Assembly (NCBI GenBank): GCA_003500165.1
Contig: DNSZ01000090.1
Coordinates: 1-17,977 of the forward strand
Reading direction: 5' to 3'
From: Paracoccaceae bacterium
Lineage (GTDB): Bacteria > Pseudomonadota > Alphaproteobacteria > Rhodobacterales > Rhodobacteraceae
Length of the DNA stretch: 17,977 nt
Each line of letters opens with the position of its first letter. Position 1 is the first letter of the stretch. The notes beneath the pieces were generated by a model. That model ran no database searches and was not told the origin of the DNA. It saw only the letters and a list, made by a program, of their open reading frames with translations. Made by a program: the position numbers and the translations under genes. Positions 1 to 6,434 of this stretch are shown here, in pieces.

Positions 1-570
1 ATGCGGCCGGGCTGCGCGCGCCGGAAGATCTGGCGCGCGCAGCCCGGCCGCATGCTGGGGCGCGACCATCGGGGTCATCCATTCGGTCGCCAGCACCTCG
101 GAATAGAAATCGGCATCCTCCGACTGGCCAAAGCGGATCGCCACATCGATCTCGTCGCGATCGAAATCCATCAGCCGCAGGCTGGCGGTGAAGCGCAGTT
201 CGATATCGGGATGGGCGGCGGCAAAGCGAAACAGCCGGGGCGCCAGCCATTTCGCGGTAAAGGCCGGCCCGGCGGTGATCGACAGGGTTCGGGTGGCGGT
301 CAGCCGGCGCGCCGCGCGCCAGCCCGCCCGCAGGCTTTCGAAGCCGTCCGCGGCATGGGGCGCCAGCGCGCGCCCCGCCGCCGTGAGTTCCACCGCACGG
401 TTCAGCCGGCGGAACAGCGGCGCGCCCAGATGCTCTTCCAGCGTCTTGATCTGAAAGGACAGGGCGGCCGGCGTCACGTTCAGTTCCGCCGCCGCCCGGG
501 AAAAGCTCATATGGCGGGCGGCGGCATCGAAGGCGCGCAGCGCGGTCAGGGGGGGCAGACGGTCACTCAT
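1..570 (-). CDS. LysR-family transcriptional regulator (GcvA-like), C-terminus cut by window edge
   Basis: A DNA-binding one-component regulator. The 190 visible residues start MSDRLPPLTALRAF and carry the winged helix-turn-helix (residues about 5-62: FDAAARHMSFSRAAAELNVT, then LSFQIKTLEEHLG and LFRRLNRAVELTAAG). This opening is typical of the GcvA/AmpR branch. From about residue 90 the effector-binding domain begins (LSITAGPAFTAKWLAPRL) and includes the family's 'D-x-A-I-R-F-G' stretch (DVAIRFG). The reading frame stays open to base 1, so roughly 100 residues are missing at the edge. The ATG at 570 is chosen because it gives the canonical N-terminus. The gene diverges from a 37-residue ORF, and LysR proteins usually control a divergent neighbour, but that ORF is the only nearby candidate. 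The ligand is unknown. Family very sure; target not known. Confidence 0.93.
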   Translation of the reverse strand, partial: MSDRLPPLTALRAFDAAARHMSFSRAAAELNVTPAALSFQIKTLEEHLGAPLFRRLNRAVELTAAGRALAPHAADGFESLRAGWRAARRLTATRTLSITAGPAFTAKWLAPRLFRFAAAHPDIELRFTASLRLMDFDRDEIDVAIRFGQSEDADFYSEVLATEWMTPMVAPQHAAGLRAPDLPARAARPH

Positions 571-577
571 GCCACTC

Positions 578-588
578 AAGTAATACTT
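578..588. promoter_or_regulatory. Candidate LysR operator (AAGTAATACTT palindrome)
   Basis: A perfect palindrome, AAGTA-A-TACTT, lies 8 bases upstream of the LysR start codon in an otherwise GC-rich region. AT-rich dyads next to a divergently read LysR gene are the usual binding and autoregulation site of this family. Assignment to this protein is by position only. Confidence 0.4.
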
Positions 589-612
589 AACTGAACCGGG
601 CGAAAGTCTCGT

Positions 613-641
613 TTGCGCAATGTCTCCTGCGGCCGCATATC
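613..641 (+). promoter_or_regulatory. Possible sigma70-type promoter for the 37-residue ORF
   Basis: TTGCGC (613-618) and CATATC (636-641) are separated by 17 bases. A start site near 648 would leave about 35 bases of leader with an AAAAGGA ribosome site (668-674) before the ATG at 684. The -10 match is only partial, so this is a modest call. Confidence 0.3.
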
Positions 642-683
642 GGGGTCAGTCAAGACAGACCAAAGCGAAAAGGACATACCGCC

Positions 684-797
684 ATGGACCCCGTCAGCCT
701 CAACCCCGCCATCCGCCGTGCCTATGACCGCGCCCACATGATGCGGTCCGCCGCAATGCACCGTTTTCTGGGTCGCCTGGTTGGCCGTCGCGCCTGA
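684..797 (+). CDS. Small basic protein, 37 residues, unknown function
   Basis: The ORF begins MDPVSLNPAIRRAYDRAH and ends RFLGRLVGRRA. It is rich in Arg, Met and Ala and can be drawn as a single amphipathic helix, with AHMMRSAAMHRF in the middle and a basic tail. Support for its being real: an AAAAGGA ribosome site about 9 bases before the ATG, a candidate promoter further upstream, a stop just one base before the convergent MFS remnant, and no better use of this strand. Short Arg-rich proteins with an 'AH-x-MRS-x-A' pattern resemble the DUF1127/YjiS-like small proteins of alphaproteobacteria, but I cannot assign it firmly. It diverges from the LysR gene and may be its target. No signal peptide or membrane segment is seen. 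Confidence 0.6.
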   Translation: MDPVSLNPAIRRAYDRAHMMRSAAMHRFLGRLVGRRA

Positions 798-1667
798 TCA
801 GGCCGGTGCCGGCAGCCGATCTGTGGTGAGCCGGAACACCCCAAGGCACGCGATCGCTGCCGCAAGCATGCCGATGCCAGGCCCAAAGGCGGCATCGGCC
901 GACCCGGCCGCATCCACGGCCGGGCAGGGCCATGATCGGCCCGGCAGGCAATCCGCACATGAGGCCCGGCAGGACGAACACCGCAACGCCCGGACTGGCG
1001 AGCGCGAGCGCCAGCGCGGCGGCGAAGCCCGCGCACCCCGCCAGCAGCACCGCATCCGGGCGGCCAAGCCGGTCGCCGATCATACCGCCGGCCGGGAGCG
1101 ATATTGCGGCGAGCCACAGCACCAGCGAGGTTGTGGCGCTTGCCTCGGCCAGGCTGGCGCCGCGCCCGGTCAGAACCGTCGGCCCAAAGGCAAAGACCAT
1201 CGCGAGCGCGCCGTTACAGAGGCCCCAGATCGAGCCGGCGAGCAGGGTGGCGACCAGCCGCATGTCGCGCGGCCAGCCGCCACCCGCGGCAGGCGCCAGG
1301 CCCGGCCCGGCGGATCGCGATAGGTGGTCAGGAACAGGCCAAGGCCCCCCGCGCCCGCCATCAGGCGGCCGCCGGTCTGCAGCGGCCAGGCTTCGGACCG
1401 CCACATCACCGCGCCGCCCGCGACCATCATCAGAAGGCCCAGCGTGACGATACGCCGGTCGCCGTACTGCTTGGCGATGGTGCCGCCGGGCAGCGCCACG
1501 GCAATCCCGGGGCTGAGATAGATCGCGACGAGTATCCCCAGATCGGCGATGCCGACCCCGTGACGCTCCATCACCAACGGTCCCAGCGCCGCCGCGGTCT
1601 GGTACTGGAACGCCATCGCCAGGCGCACCGTGAACAGGATCGCCAGCGCCGCCCATGCGCCGGTCAC
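798..1667 (-). pseudogene. Decayed MFS transporter (CynX/NimT-like)
   Basis: Three reading frames must be joined to recover one MFS protein. From a likely GTG at 1667, frame one gives TM1-TM4 (VTGAWAALAILFTVRLAMAF, then LSPGIAVALPGG and GRLMAGAGG). It jumps directly to a loop normally found after TM6 (LFLTTYRDPPG), so the TM5-TM6 region is missing. Between about 1270 and 1320 the frame shifts, and frame two gives TM7-TM10 (WPRDMRLVATLLAGSIWGLC, GLMCGLPAGPIMALPGR). Near 915-925 a second junction shifts into frame three for the last helix (GIGMLAAAIACLGVFRLTTD), with about one to two helices lost. The product would be about 290 codons against about 390-400 for the family. Missing segments together with frame changes favour true decay over sequencing error. 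It follows phaB on the same strand. Confidence 0.8.
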
Positions 1668-1746
1668 CGGCCCGCCCTGCAGACCGTGGGTATCGGTGCC
1701 TTCGGCCCGATGGCGGCGCGCGCCCGGCCGGGCGCGCAACCGCGCG

Positions 1747-2469
1747 TCATATCATGTACTGTCCGCCATTGGCCGAAATCGTCGCGCCGTTGATGAAGCT
1801 GGCGTCGTCCGAGGCGAGGAACGCGACACAGCGGGCGATTTCGTGTGCCTCGCCCAGACGGCCCGCCGGGATCATGCCGATGATCGCCTCGCGCACCTTT
1901 TCGGGCACCGCCATCACCATCTCGGTGGCGATATAGCCCGGGCAGACGGCGTTCACGGTGATCCCCTTGCGCGACCCCTCCTGCGCCAGGCTTTTCACGA
2001 TGCCCAGATCGCCCGCCTTGGTGGCGGCATAGTTGGCCTGACCCGCCTGGCCCTTTTGCCCGTTGATCGAACTGATCACGACGACCCGGCCAAAGCCACG
2101 CTCGCGCATGCCGGGCCAGACCGGGTGGATGGTGTTGAAGACGCCCGTGAGGTTGGTGTCGATCACCTCCTGCCATTGTTCGGGCGTCATCTTGTGGAAC
2201 GGCGCATCGCGGGTGATCCCGGCATTGGCGATGACGATGTCGATCGGGCCAAGATCGGCTTCGACCTGTGCGAGCCCCGCCTTCGACGCGGCATAATCGC
2301 CGACATTCCACTTGTAGGTCCTGATGCCGGTTTCCTCGGTGAAGGCCCGGGCCTTGGCATCGTTGCCGGCATAGGTCGCCGCCACCGTGCAACCCTGTGC
2401 CTGCAGCGCCTTCGAAATTGCCTCGCCAATGCCCCGGCTGCCCCCGGTTACAACTGCCACACGCGCCAT
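1747..2469 (-). CDS. phaB: Acetoacetyl-CoA reductase (NADPH-dependent)
   Basis: PhaB reduces acetoacetyl-CoA to (R)-3-hydroxybutyryl-CoA, the monomer for polyhydroxybutyrate, in the cytoplasm. The 240-residue protein is a short-chain dehydrogenase of the family's usual length. It has the nucleotide-binding motif TGGSRGIG (residues 8-15), NAG (82-84), and the catalytic Ser134, Tyr147 and Lys151 in SSINGQKGQ...NYAATKAG. The 'SSxNGQKGQxGQ' stretch is characteristic of PhaB and separates it from FabG. The ATG at 2469 has a strong AAGGGGAC ribosome site; an in-frame extension upstream to 2526 lacks one. It lies downstream of phaA on the same strand across a 136-base spacer holding a large inverted repeat. 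The polymerase phaC is not in the window. Very sure. Confidence 0.96.
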   Translation of the reverse strand: MARVAVVTGGSRGIGEAISKALQAQGCTVAATYAGNDAKARAFTEETGIRTYKWNVGDYAASKAGLAQVEADLGPIDIVIANAGITRDAPFHKMTPEQWQEVIDTNLTGVFNTIHPVWPGMRERGFGRVVVISSINGQKGQAGQANYAATKAGDLGIVKSLAQEGSRKGITVNAVCPGYIATEMVMAVPEKVREAIIGMIPAGRLGEAHEIARCVAFLASDDASFINGATISANGGQYMI

Positions 2470-2520
2470 GTCTGTCCCCTTTGCCAACACTTGCGATCTG
2501 TTACGCAAGGCCGGCGACGG

Positions 2521-2537
2521 GCGCAATCATGTTGCGC
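2521..2537. repeat. Short perfect inverted repeat in phaA-phaB spacer
   Basis: GCGCAA (2521-2526) and TTGCGC (2532-2537) flank a 5-base loop, directly adjacent to the larger inverted repeat at 2538-2583. In the phaA-to-phaB transcript it would form a second small hairpin just after the large one. Confidence 0.6.
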
Positions 2538-2583
2538 GCTCCTCCGCCCTGGCGGGCGACGTCGCGCGCCAGCGCGGAGGAGC
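2538..2583. repeat. 46-base near-perfect inverted repeat between phaA and phaB
   Basis: GCTCCTCCGC (2538-2547) pairs with GCGGAGGAGC (2574-2583). The inner part continues the symmetry to the centre at ACGT (2559-2562), so 21 of 23 base pairs match. The two mismatches are 2548/2573 and 2555/2566. In RNA this is a very stable hairpin with a tiny loop. Neither strand has a T-run after it, so it is not a standard intrinsic terminator. More likely roles are differential phaA/phaB expression, 3'-end stability of a processed phaA message, or a protein-binding dyad. Confidence 0.8.
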
Positions 2584-2605
2584 CGTTCGGCTGTTGCCGG
2601 TCGGG

Positions 2606-3781
2606 TCAGGGCCGTTCGACGCACATCGCGATGCCCATCCCACCGCCGATGCACAGCGTCGCCAGACCCTTGCGGGCGTCGCGCCGCCGCATCTCGAACA
2701 GCAGGGTGTTCAGGATGCGCGCGCCCGATGCCCCGATCGGGTGTCCAATGGCGATCGAACCGCCATTGACGTTCACCTTGTCGGGGTCCCAGCCCATGTC
2801 CTTGTTCACGGCGCAGGCCTGGGCGGCGAAGGCCTCGTTCGCCTCGATCAGGTCAAGGTCGTCGACCCCCCAACCGGCCTTTTCCAGCGCCTTGCGGCTG
2901 GCCTGGATCGGGCCCGCGCCCATGATCGCGGGGTCAAGGCCCACCGTCGCCCAGGAGGCGATGCGCGCCAGAGGTTCGATGCCGCGCCGTTCGGCCTCGG
3001 CCGCGGACATCAGCAGCACCGCCGCGGCGCCATCGTTGATGCCGCTGGCGTTGCCCGCCGTCACGGTTCCCTCCTTGGCGAAGGCCGGGCGCAGCTTCTG
3101 CATCGCGTCCAGCGTGGCGCCGTGGCGGATATACTGGTCCTGATCGACCGTGACCTCGCCCTTGCGGGTTTTCAGCGTCACCGGCGCGATCTCTTCGGCG
3201 AAACGGCCGGCCTTCTGCGCCGCTTCCGCGCGGTTCTGCGACCGCACGGCAAAGGCGTCCTGCTCTTCGCGGGTGATCTGCCAGCGCTCGGCGACATTCT
3301 CGGCGGTCTGACCCATGTGATAGCCGTTGAACGCGTCCCACAGCCCGTCCCGGATCATCGTGTCGACGAAGTCGAGGTCGCCCATCTTGCGGCCCGCGCG
3401 CAGGGTCTGGGCGTGCGGGCTCAGGCTCATGCTTTCCTGCCCGCCCGCGGCAATGATGGCCGCATCGCCAAGGGCGATGTGCTGGGCACCGAGCGCGACC
3501 GCGCGCAACCCCGAGCCGCAGACCTGGTTGATGCCCCAGGCGGCGCTTTCGATCGGCAGGCCGGCATTGACATGGGCCTGGCGGGCCGGGTTCTGGCCCT
3601 GGGCGGCCGACAGCACCTGGCCGAGGATCGTCTCGGACACCTCGGCCTTGTCGATCCCGGCCCGTTCGACCACGGCCTCGAGCACGGTGCGGCCCAGATC
3701 ATGGGCGGGGGTGGCGGCGAAATCGCCGAGAAAACTGCCCACGGGGGTGCGGGCGGCCGAGGCAATCACGATCTCGGTCAT
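2606..3781 (-). CDS. phaA: Acetyl-CoA C-acetyltransferase (beta-ketothiolase)
   Basis: This thiolase condenses two acetyl-CoA into acetoacetyl-CoA, the first step of polyhydroxybutyrate synthesis, or runs in reverse for degradation. The 391 residues match the biosynthetic thiolase length. All active-site elements are visible: the acyl-accepting Cys88 in NQVCGSGLRAV, His347 in GGSIAIGHPIGASGARI, and the proton-transfer Cys377 in CIGGGMGIAM. These sit one position from the numbering of the well-studied Zoogloea enzyme. The ATG at 3781 follows an AAAGGA ribosome site. It is the first gene of the phaA-phaB pair and lies downstream of the EAL gene across a 121-base gap that has its own candidate promoter. 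Very sure. Confidence 0.97.
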   Translation of the reverse strand: MTEIVIASAARTPVGSFLGDFAATPAHDLGRTVLEAVVERAGIDKAEVSETILGQVLSAAQGQNPARQAHVNAGLPIESAAWGINQVCGSGLRAVALGAQHIALGDAAIIAAGGQESMSLSPHAQTLRAGRKMGDLDFVDTMIRDGLWDAFNGYHMGQTAENVAERWQITREEQDAFAVRSQNRAEAAQKAGRFAEEIAPVTLKTRKGEVTVDQDQYIRHGATLDAMQKLRPAFAKEGTVTAGNASGINDGAAAVLLMSAAEAERRGIEPLARIASWATVGLDPAIMGAGPIQASRKALEKAGWGVDDLDLIEANEAFAAQACAVNKDMGWDPDKVNVNGGSIAIGHPIGASGARILNTLLFEMRRRDARKGLATLCIGGGMGIAMCVERP

Positions 3782-3840
3782 GGGGGGTCCTTTCAGCGGG
3801 CGTTGGGCCGGCCGCGGCGCGCGGCGATTCGGTATGGCTC

Positions 3841-3869
3841 AACTTAGGCCGCAGGCCGGGCTGCCGCAA
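3841..3869 (-). promoter_or_regulatory. Possible sigma70-type promoter of phaA
   Basis: Read on the minus strand, TTGCGG (3869-3864) and TAAGTT (3846-3841) are 17 bases apart. Transcription would start near 3834, about 50 bases before the phaA ATG. The -35 is good and the -10 weak; nothing beyond the spacing supports it. Confidence 0.3.
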
Positions 3870-3882
3870 CGCGACGCGCCCC

Positions 3883-3900
3883 GGCCCGGCATGCCCGGCC
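3883..3900. terminator. GC-rich dyad just after the EAL gene, possible terminator
   Basis: GGCC-c-GGCATGCC-c-GGCC is an 18-base inverted repeat with a single c/c mismatch per arm, starting 2 bases after the EAL stop codon. No T-run follows, so any termination would have to be inefficient or assisted. Confidence 0.3.
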
Positions 3901-3902
3901 GA

Positions 3903-4742
3903 TCAGGCGCGCTTTTCCTCGACGATGTCCCAGGGCGCGTTGATCGACGGCGCCCCGAAATAGAAGCCCTGCAGGCAGTCGAACCCGATCTCGGCCAGCC
4001 AGGCGGCCTCACCCGCATCCTCCACCGCCTCGGCCACGGTGAGCATGTCGAAATGCTTGCCGATCGAGACCAGTGCCTGTGCCAGGACCTGGTTGTTGGC
4101 ATCGCGATGGATGTCGCGGACGAACTGACCGTCGATCTTCAGCACGTCGAAATTGAACTCCTTGAAATAGCGGAACGCTGTGTATCCCGCGCCGAAATCG
4201 TCAAGCGCGAAGGTGATGCCATGGGAGGCCAGATCGGACATCATCACCTGCACAAGCTCGGGCATCAGCATCGCCGAGCTTTCGGTGATTTCCAGGATCA
4301 GCCTTTCGCCCGATGTCGGGTCGGTCGACAGCCCTTCGCGCAGGACGGACATCCAGGGCGGATAGCCGATCGACCGGGCGGACATGTTGATCGACAGCCG
4401 CAGGTCGGGCCGTTCGGCCAGGGCGCGAAGCCCCAGCTCGAGCGCGAAGCAGTCGATCAGGCGGCCCGCCTCCTCGTTCTCGGCGGCCGGCATGAAATCC
4501 CCCGCCGGGATGACGCGCTGATTCTCGTCAAGAATGCGAATCAACCCCTCGTAGAAGGCGACGTTGTCGGGGTCACTGGCATAGACCACCGGCTGATAGG
4601 CGAGCAGCACGTCGTGCCGCGCCAAGGCGCGGCGCACCTTGCCCAGAATACCCTTGTCGCGAAATGCCGTCGCCGCCGCGAGCGGGCTGTCCGGCCCGTC
4701 ACAGTCGCGAATGCGCGATGGCTTTTGCAGTTGCGGTTTCAT
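3903..4742 (-). CDS. EAL-domain cyclic-di-GMP phosphodiesterase, stand-alone
   Basis: Predicted to hydrolyse the second messenger c-di-GMP to pGpG in the cytoplasm. The 279 residues are essentially one EAL domain after a 35-residue tail; there is no GGDEF, PAS or membrane segment. The signature reads EGL (residues 65-67, in AFYEGLIRI) rather than EAL. The other catalytic positions appear present: Asn in LSINMSAR, Glu in LILEITES, the Asp pair in ALDDFGAGY, Lys and Asp in VLKIDGQF, Glu in TVAEAVED, and the QGFYFGAP loop. It should therefore be active. The ATG at 4742 has a perfect GGAGGGAC ribosome site; the frame is open much further upstream but without coding character. It diverges from tag. 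The sensory partner is unknown. Confidence 0.92.
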   Translation of the reverse strand: MKPQLQKPSRIRDCDGPDSPLAAATAFRDKGILGKVRRALARHDVLLAYQPVVYASDPDNVAFYEGLIRILDENQRVIPAGDFMPAAENEEAGRLIDCFALELGLRALAERPDLRLSINMSARSIGYPPWMSVLREGLSTDPTSGERLILEITESSAMLMPELVQVMMSDLASHGITFALDDFGAGYTAFRYFKEFNFDVLKIDGQFVRDIHRDANNQVLAQALVSIGKHFDMLTVAEAVEDAGEAAWLAEIGFDCLQGFYFGAPSINAPWDIVEEKRA

Positions 4743-4823
4743 CGACCGTCCCTCCTGATTCCCGGTTGCGATCATGCGGCAGCGCGGCTTAACCGGCGGT
4801 AAACACTCAACCGGAGGGACAGC

Positions 4824-5390
4824 ATGGAACGCTGTGGCTGGTGCGGCACCGACCCGATCTATGTCGCCTATCACGATACCGAGTGGGGCGTGCCCGAACG
4901 CGACCCGCGCGCGCTGTGGGAAAAGCTGGTTCTCGACGGTTTTCAGGCCGGGCTGTCCTGGATCACCATCCTGCGCAAACGCCCGGCGTTCCGTGCCGCC
5001 TTCGCGGGTTTCGACCCCGAAGCGATTGCGAGCTGGGGCGAGGCCGACATCGCCCGGCTGCTGGGCGACCGGGGCATCGTGCGCCACCGCGGCAAGATCG
5101 CCGCGACGATCGGCAATGCGCGCGCCTATCTGGAGATCGGGGCCGAAGACGGCTTTGCCGATTTCGTCTGGCGCCATGTCGACGGCGTTCCGCTGCAGAA
5201 CGGCTTTGCCACGCTTGCCGACGTGCCGGCAGAAACCGAGCTGTCGCGCCAGCTGTCGAAGGCGTTGAAGGCCCGGGGGTTTCGGTTCTGCGGGCCGACC
5301 ATCGTCTATGCCTGGATGCAGGCCTGCGGGCTGGTCAACGACCATCTGGTGAGCTGCCCGCGCCATCCGCAGATTGCTGCCATGGGGTGA
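4824..5390 (+). CDS. tag: DNA-3-methyladenine glycosylase I
   Basis: Tag removes 3-methyladenine from alkylated DNA, starting base-excision repair. The 188 residues match the E. coli enzyme in length and layout: MERCGWC at the start with zinc-ligand Cys4, YHDTEWG with His17, then GFQAGLSWITILRKR, the GIVRHRGKIAATIGNARAYL segment, and a C-terminal CGLVNDHLVSC holding the remaining zinc-site region. Position 38 is Asp (LDGFQAGLSW) where E. coli Tag has the base-recognition residue Glu38. The ATG at 4824 follows GGAGGGAC, the same eight bases used by the divergent EAL gene. It is convergent with the glycosyltransferase gene. Very sure of family. Confidence 0.96.
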   Translation: MERCGWCGTDPIYVAYHDTEWGVPERDPRALWEKLVLDGFQAGLSWITILRKRPAFRAAFAGFDPEAIASWGEADIARLLGDRGIVRHRGKIAATIGNARAYLEIGAEDGFADFVWRHVDGVPLQNGFATLADVPAETELSRQLSKALKARGFRFCGPTIVYAWMQACGLVNDHLVSCPRHPQIAAMG

Positions 5391-5465
5391 CGCCAAAGCG
5401 CCGTGCGTGTGACGCATTGCCCCAGCGCCGCCTTGCCGCCCGACCACCGCAGCGGCGCGACGGGG

Positions 5466-6434
5466 TCACCCGGCCAGGCGCAGGATCTCACCATGGGGCC
5501 GGTCGAGCCTGCCGCGCAACCCGTCGGCCACGGCAAGGCGCAGCAGCCGAAGATAGGCGGGTCGGTCCGAGGCATAGCGTCGCGCTGCCATCAGCCATTT
5601 CGGCAGGATCAGCGCCAGCACGGGTGCCAGCGCCGGGCCGGCGGCGCGCCGATAGACCAACAGCAGGTTTCGGTGGTGGTAATAGACCTTCCACAGCGGA
5701 CGCAGCGCGCCGCCATGCAGGCGCGCGGTGCTGTAGTCATGCTCGAACCTCAGCCCGGGATCGAAGGCGATGCGCCCGCCGGCCTGGCGCAGTCCCAGGG
5801 TGTAGAGCACGTCGTCGCCATAGATGAACAACCGGCCCTCGGGCCGTCCGGCAAGCGCCAGTGCCCGCCGCGACAGGAACAGCCCGACGAAGGATGCGGC
5901 ATCGATGGCGGTTGGCGCCGCCGAAGCATAGGCCGAATCGGCGATGTGAAAGCCGGCCCGGCCGCGTCGCGCCGCCGCCAGAAACGCGTCGCGGTGCCAG
6001 AACGGATTGCGCGAGGGCCGGTTGATTTCACAGATTCTTCCGTCGGGATGATAGACCGCCGCGGCCCATGCCTCGGAGGCCTCGCGCGGCCGGGCGTGGA
6101 ACGCGGCCAGCGCGCCCGGTTCGGGCCGGGCATCGTCGTCCATCACCACCAGCCAGTCGGGATCGAAGCGTTCGGCGGCAATGCCGATCCCCAATTCGAA
6201 ACCGCCCGCCCCGCCGATGTTTCGGTCGCAGCGTCGCGTGACCAGTCGCGGTCCGGATTGATCGGTCAACCAGCGCCAGGTGCCGTCGGTCGATGCGTTG
6301 TCGACAACGACCACCGCCGCCAGTTCTCGTGCCGGGCTGGCCAGCAGGCGCGCGATGGTGATCTGCAACTGCGCCAGGCGGTTATGAGTCACCACAACCG
6401 CGACAAGGCTGGGTGGACCCGGCCGCTCAGTCAC
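5466..6434 (-). CDS. Family 2 glycosyltransferase, galactofuranosyltransferase-like
   Basis: Transfers a sugar from a nucleotide donor to a growing glycan; acts in the cytoplasm or on the inner membrane face. The 322 residues hold a GT-A fold: VVVTHNR (13-19), VVDNASTDGT (43-52), NIGGAGGF (72-79), metal-binding DDD (99-101, in VVMDDDARPEPGAL), and a later FIYGDDVLYTLGLR acidic motif with FEHDYS. The 'NIGGAGGF' and 'DDDA' combination is typical of the GlfT-like branch of GT2, so a furanose or rhamnose donor is plausible but not proven. No clear membrane helix. The GTG at 6434 overlaps the stop of the PHP gene (GTGACTGA), implying translational coupling; an upstream ATG at 6524 would lie inside that gene and add non-conserved sequence. 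Last gene of the export operon. Confidence 0.88.
   Translation of the reverse strand: MTERPGPPSLVAVVVTHNRLAQLQITIARLLASPARELAAVVVVDNASTDGTWRWLTDQSGPRLVTRRCDRNIGGAGGFELGIGIAAERFDPDWLVVMDDDARPEPGALAAFHARPREASEAWAAAVYHPDGRICEINRPSRNPFWHRDAFLAAARRGRAGFHIADSAYASAAPTAIDAASFVGLFLSRRALALAGRPEGRLFIYGDDVLYTLGLRQAGGRIAFDPGLRFEHDYSTARLHGGALRPLWKVYYHHRNLLLVYRRAAGPALAPVLALILPKWLMAARRYASDRPAYLRLLRLAVADGLRGRLDRPHGEILRLAG

Noticed and set aside
1..594. A long open frame on the plus strand across the LysR gene.
   Set aside because: Its translation is low-complexity Arg/Gly/Gln-rich and it is the shadow of a clear LysR coding frame on the other strand.
798..1667. The MFS frame changes as plain sequencing errors.
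   Set aside because: Single-base errors would not remove whole helices; both joins also lose conserved segments.
1630..2769. Plus-strand open frame of about 380 codons across phaB.
   Set aside because: Antisense shadow of a conserved PhaB with catalytic motifs; its translation shows no recognisable domain.
4743..5447. N-terminal extension of the EAL protein by more than 200 residues, antisense to tag.
   Set aside because: The extension overlaps the whole tag gene and lacks coding character; the ATG at 4742 has a perfect ribosome site.
5420..5465. GCGCCGC...GCGGCGC inverted arms between tag and the glycosyltransferase as a terminator.
   Set aside because: Seven pairs with a loop of about 20 bases and no T-run in GC-rich DNA; likely chance.
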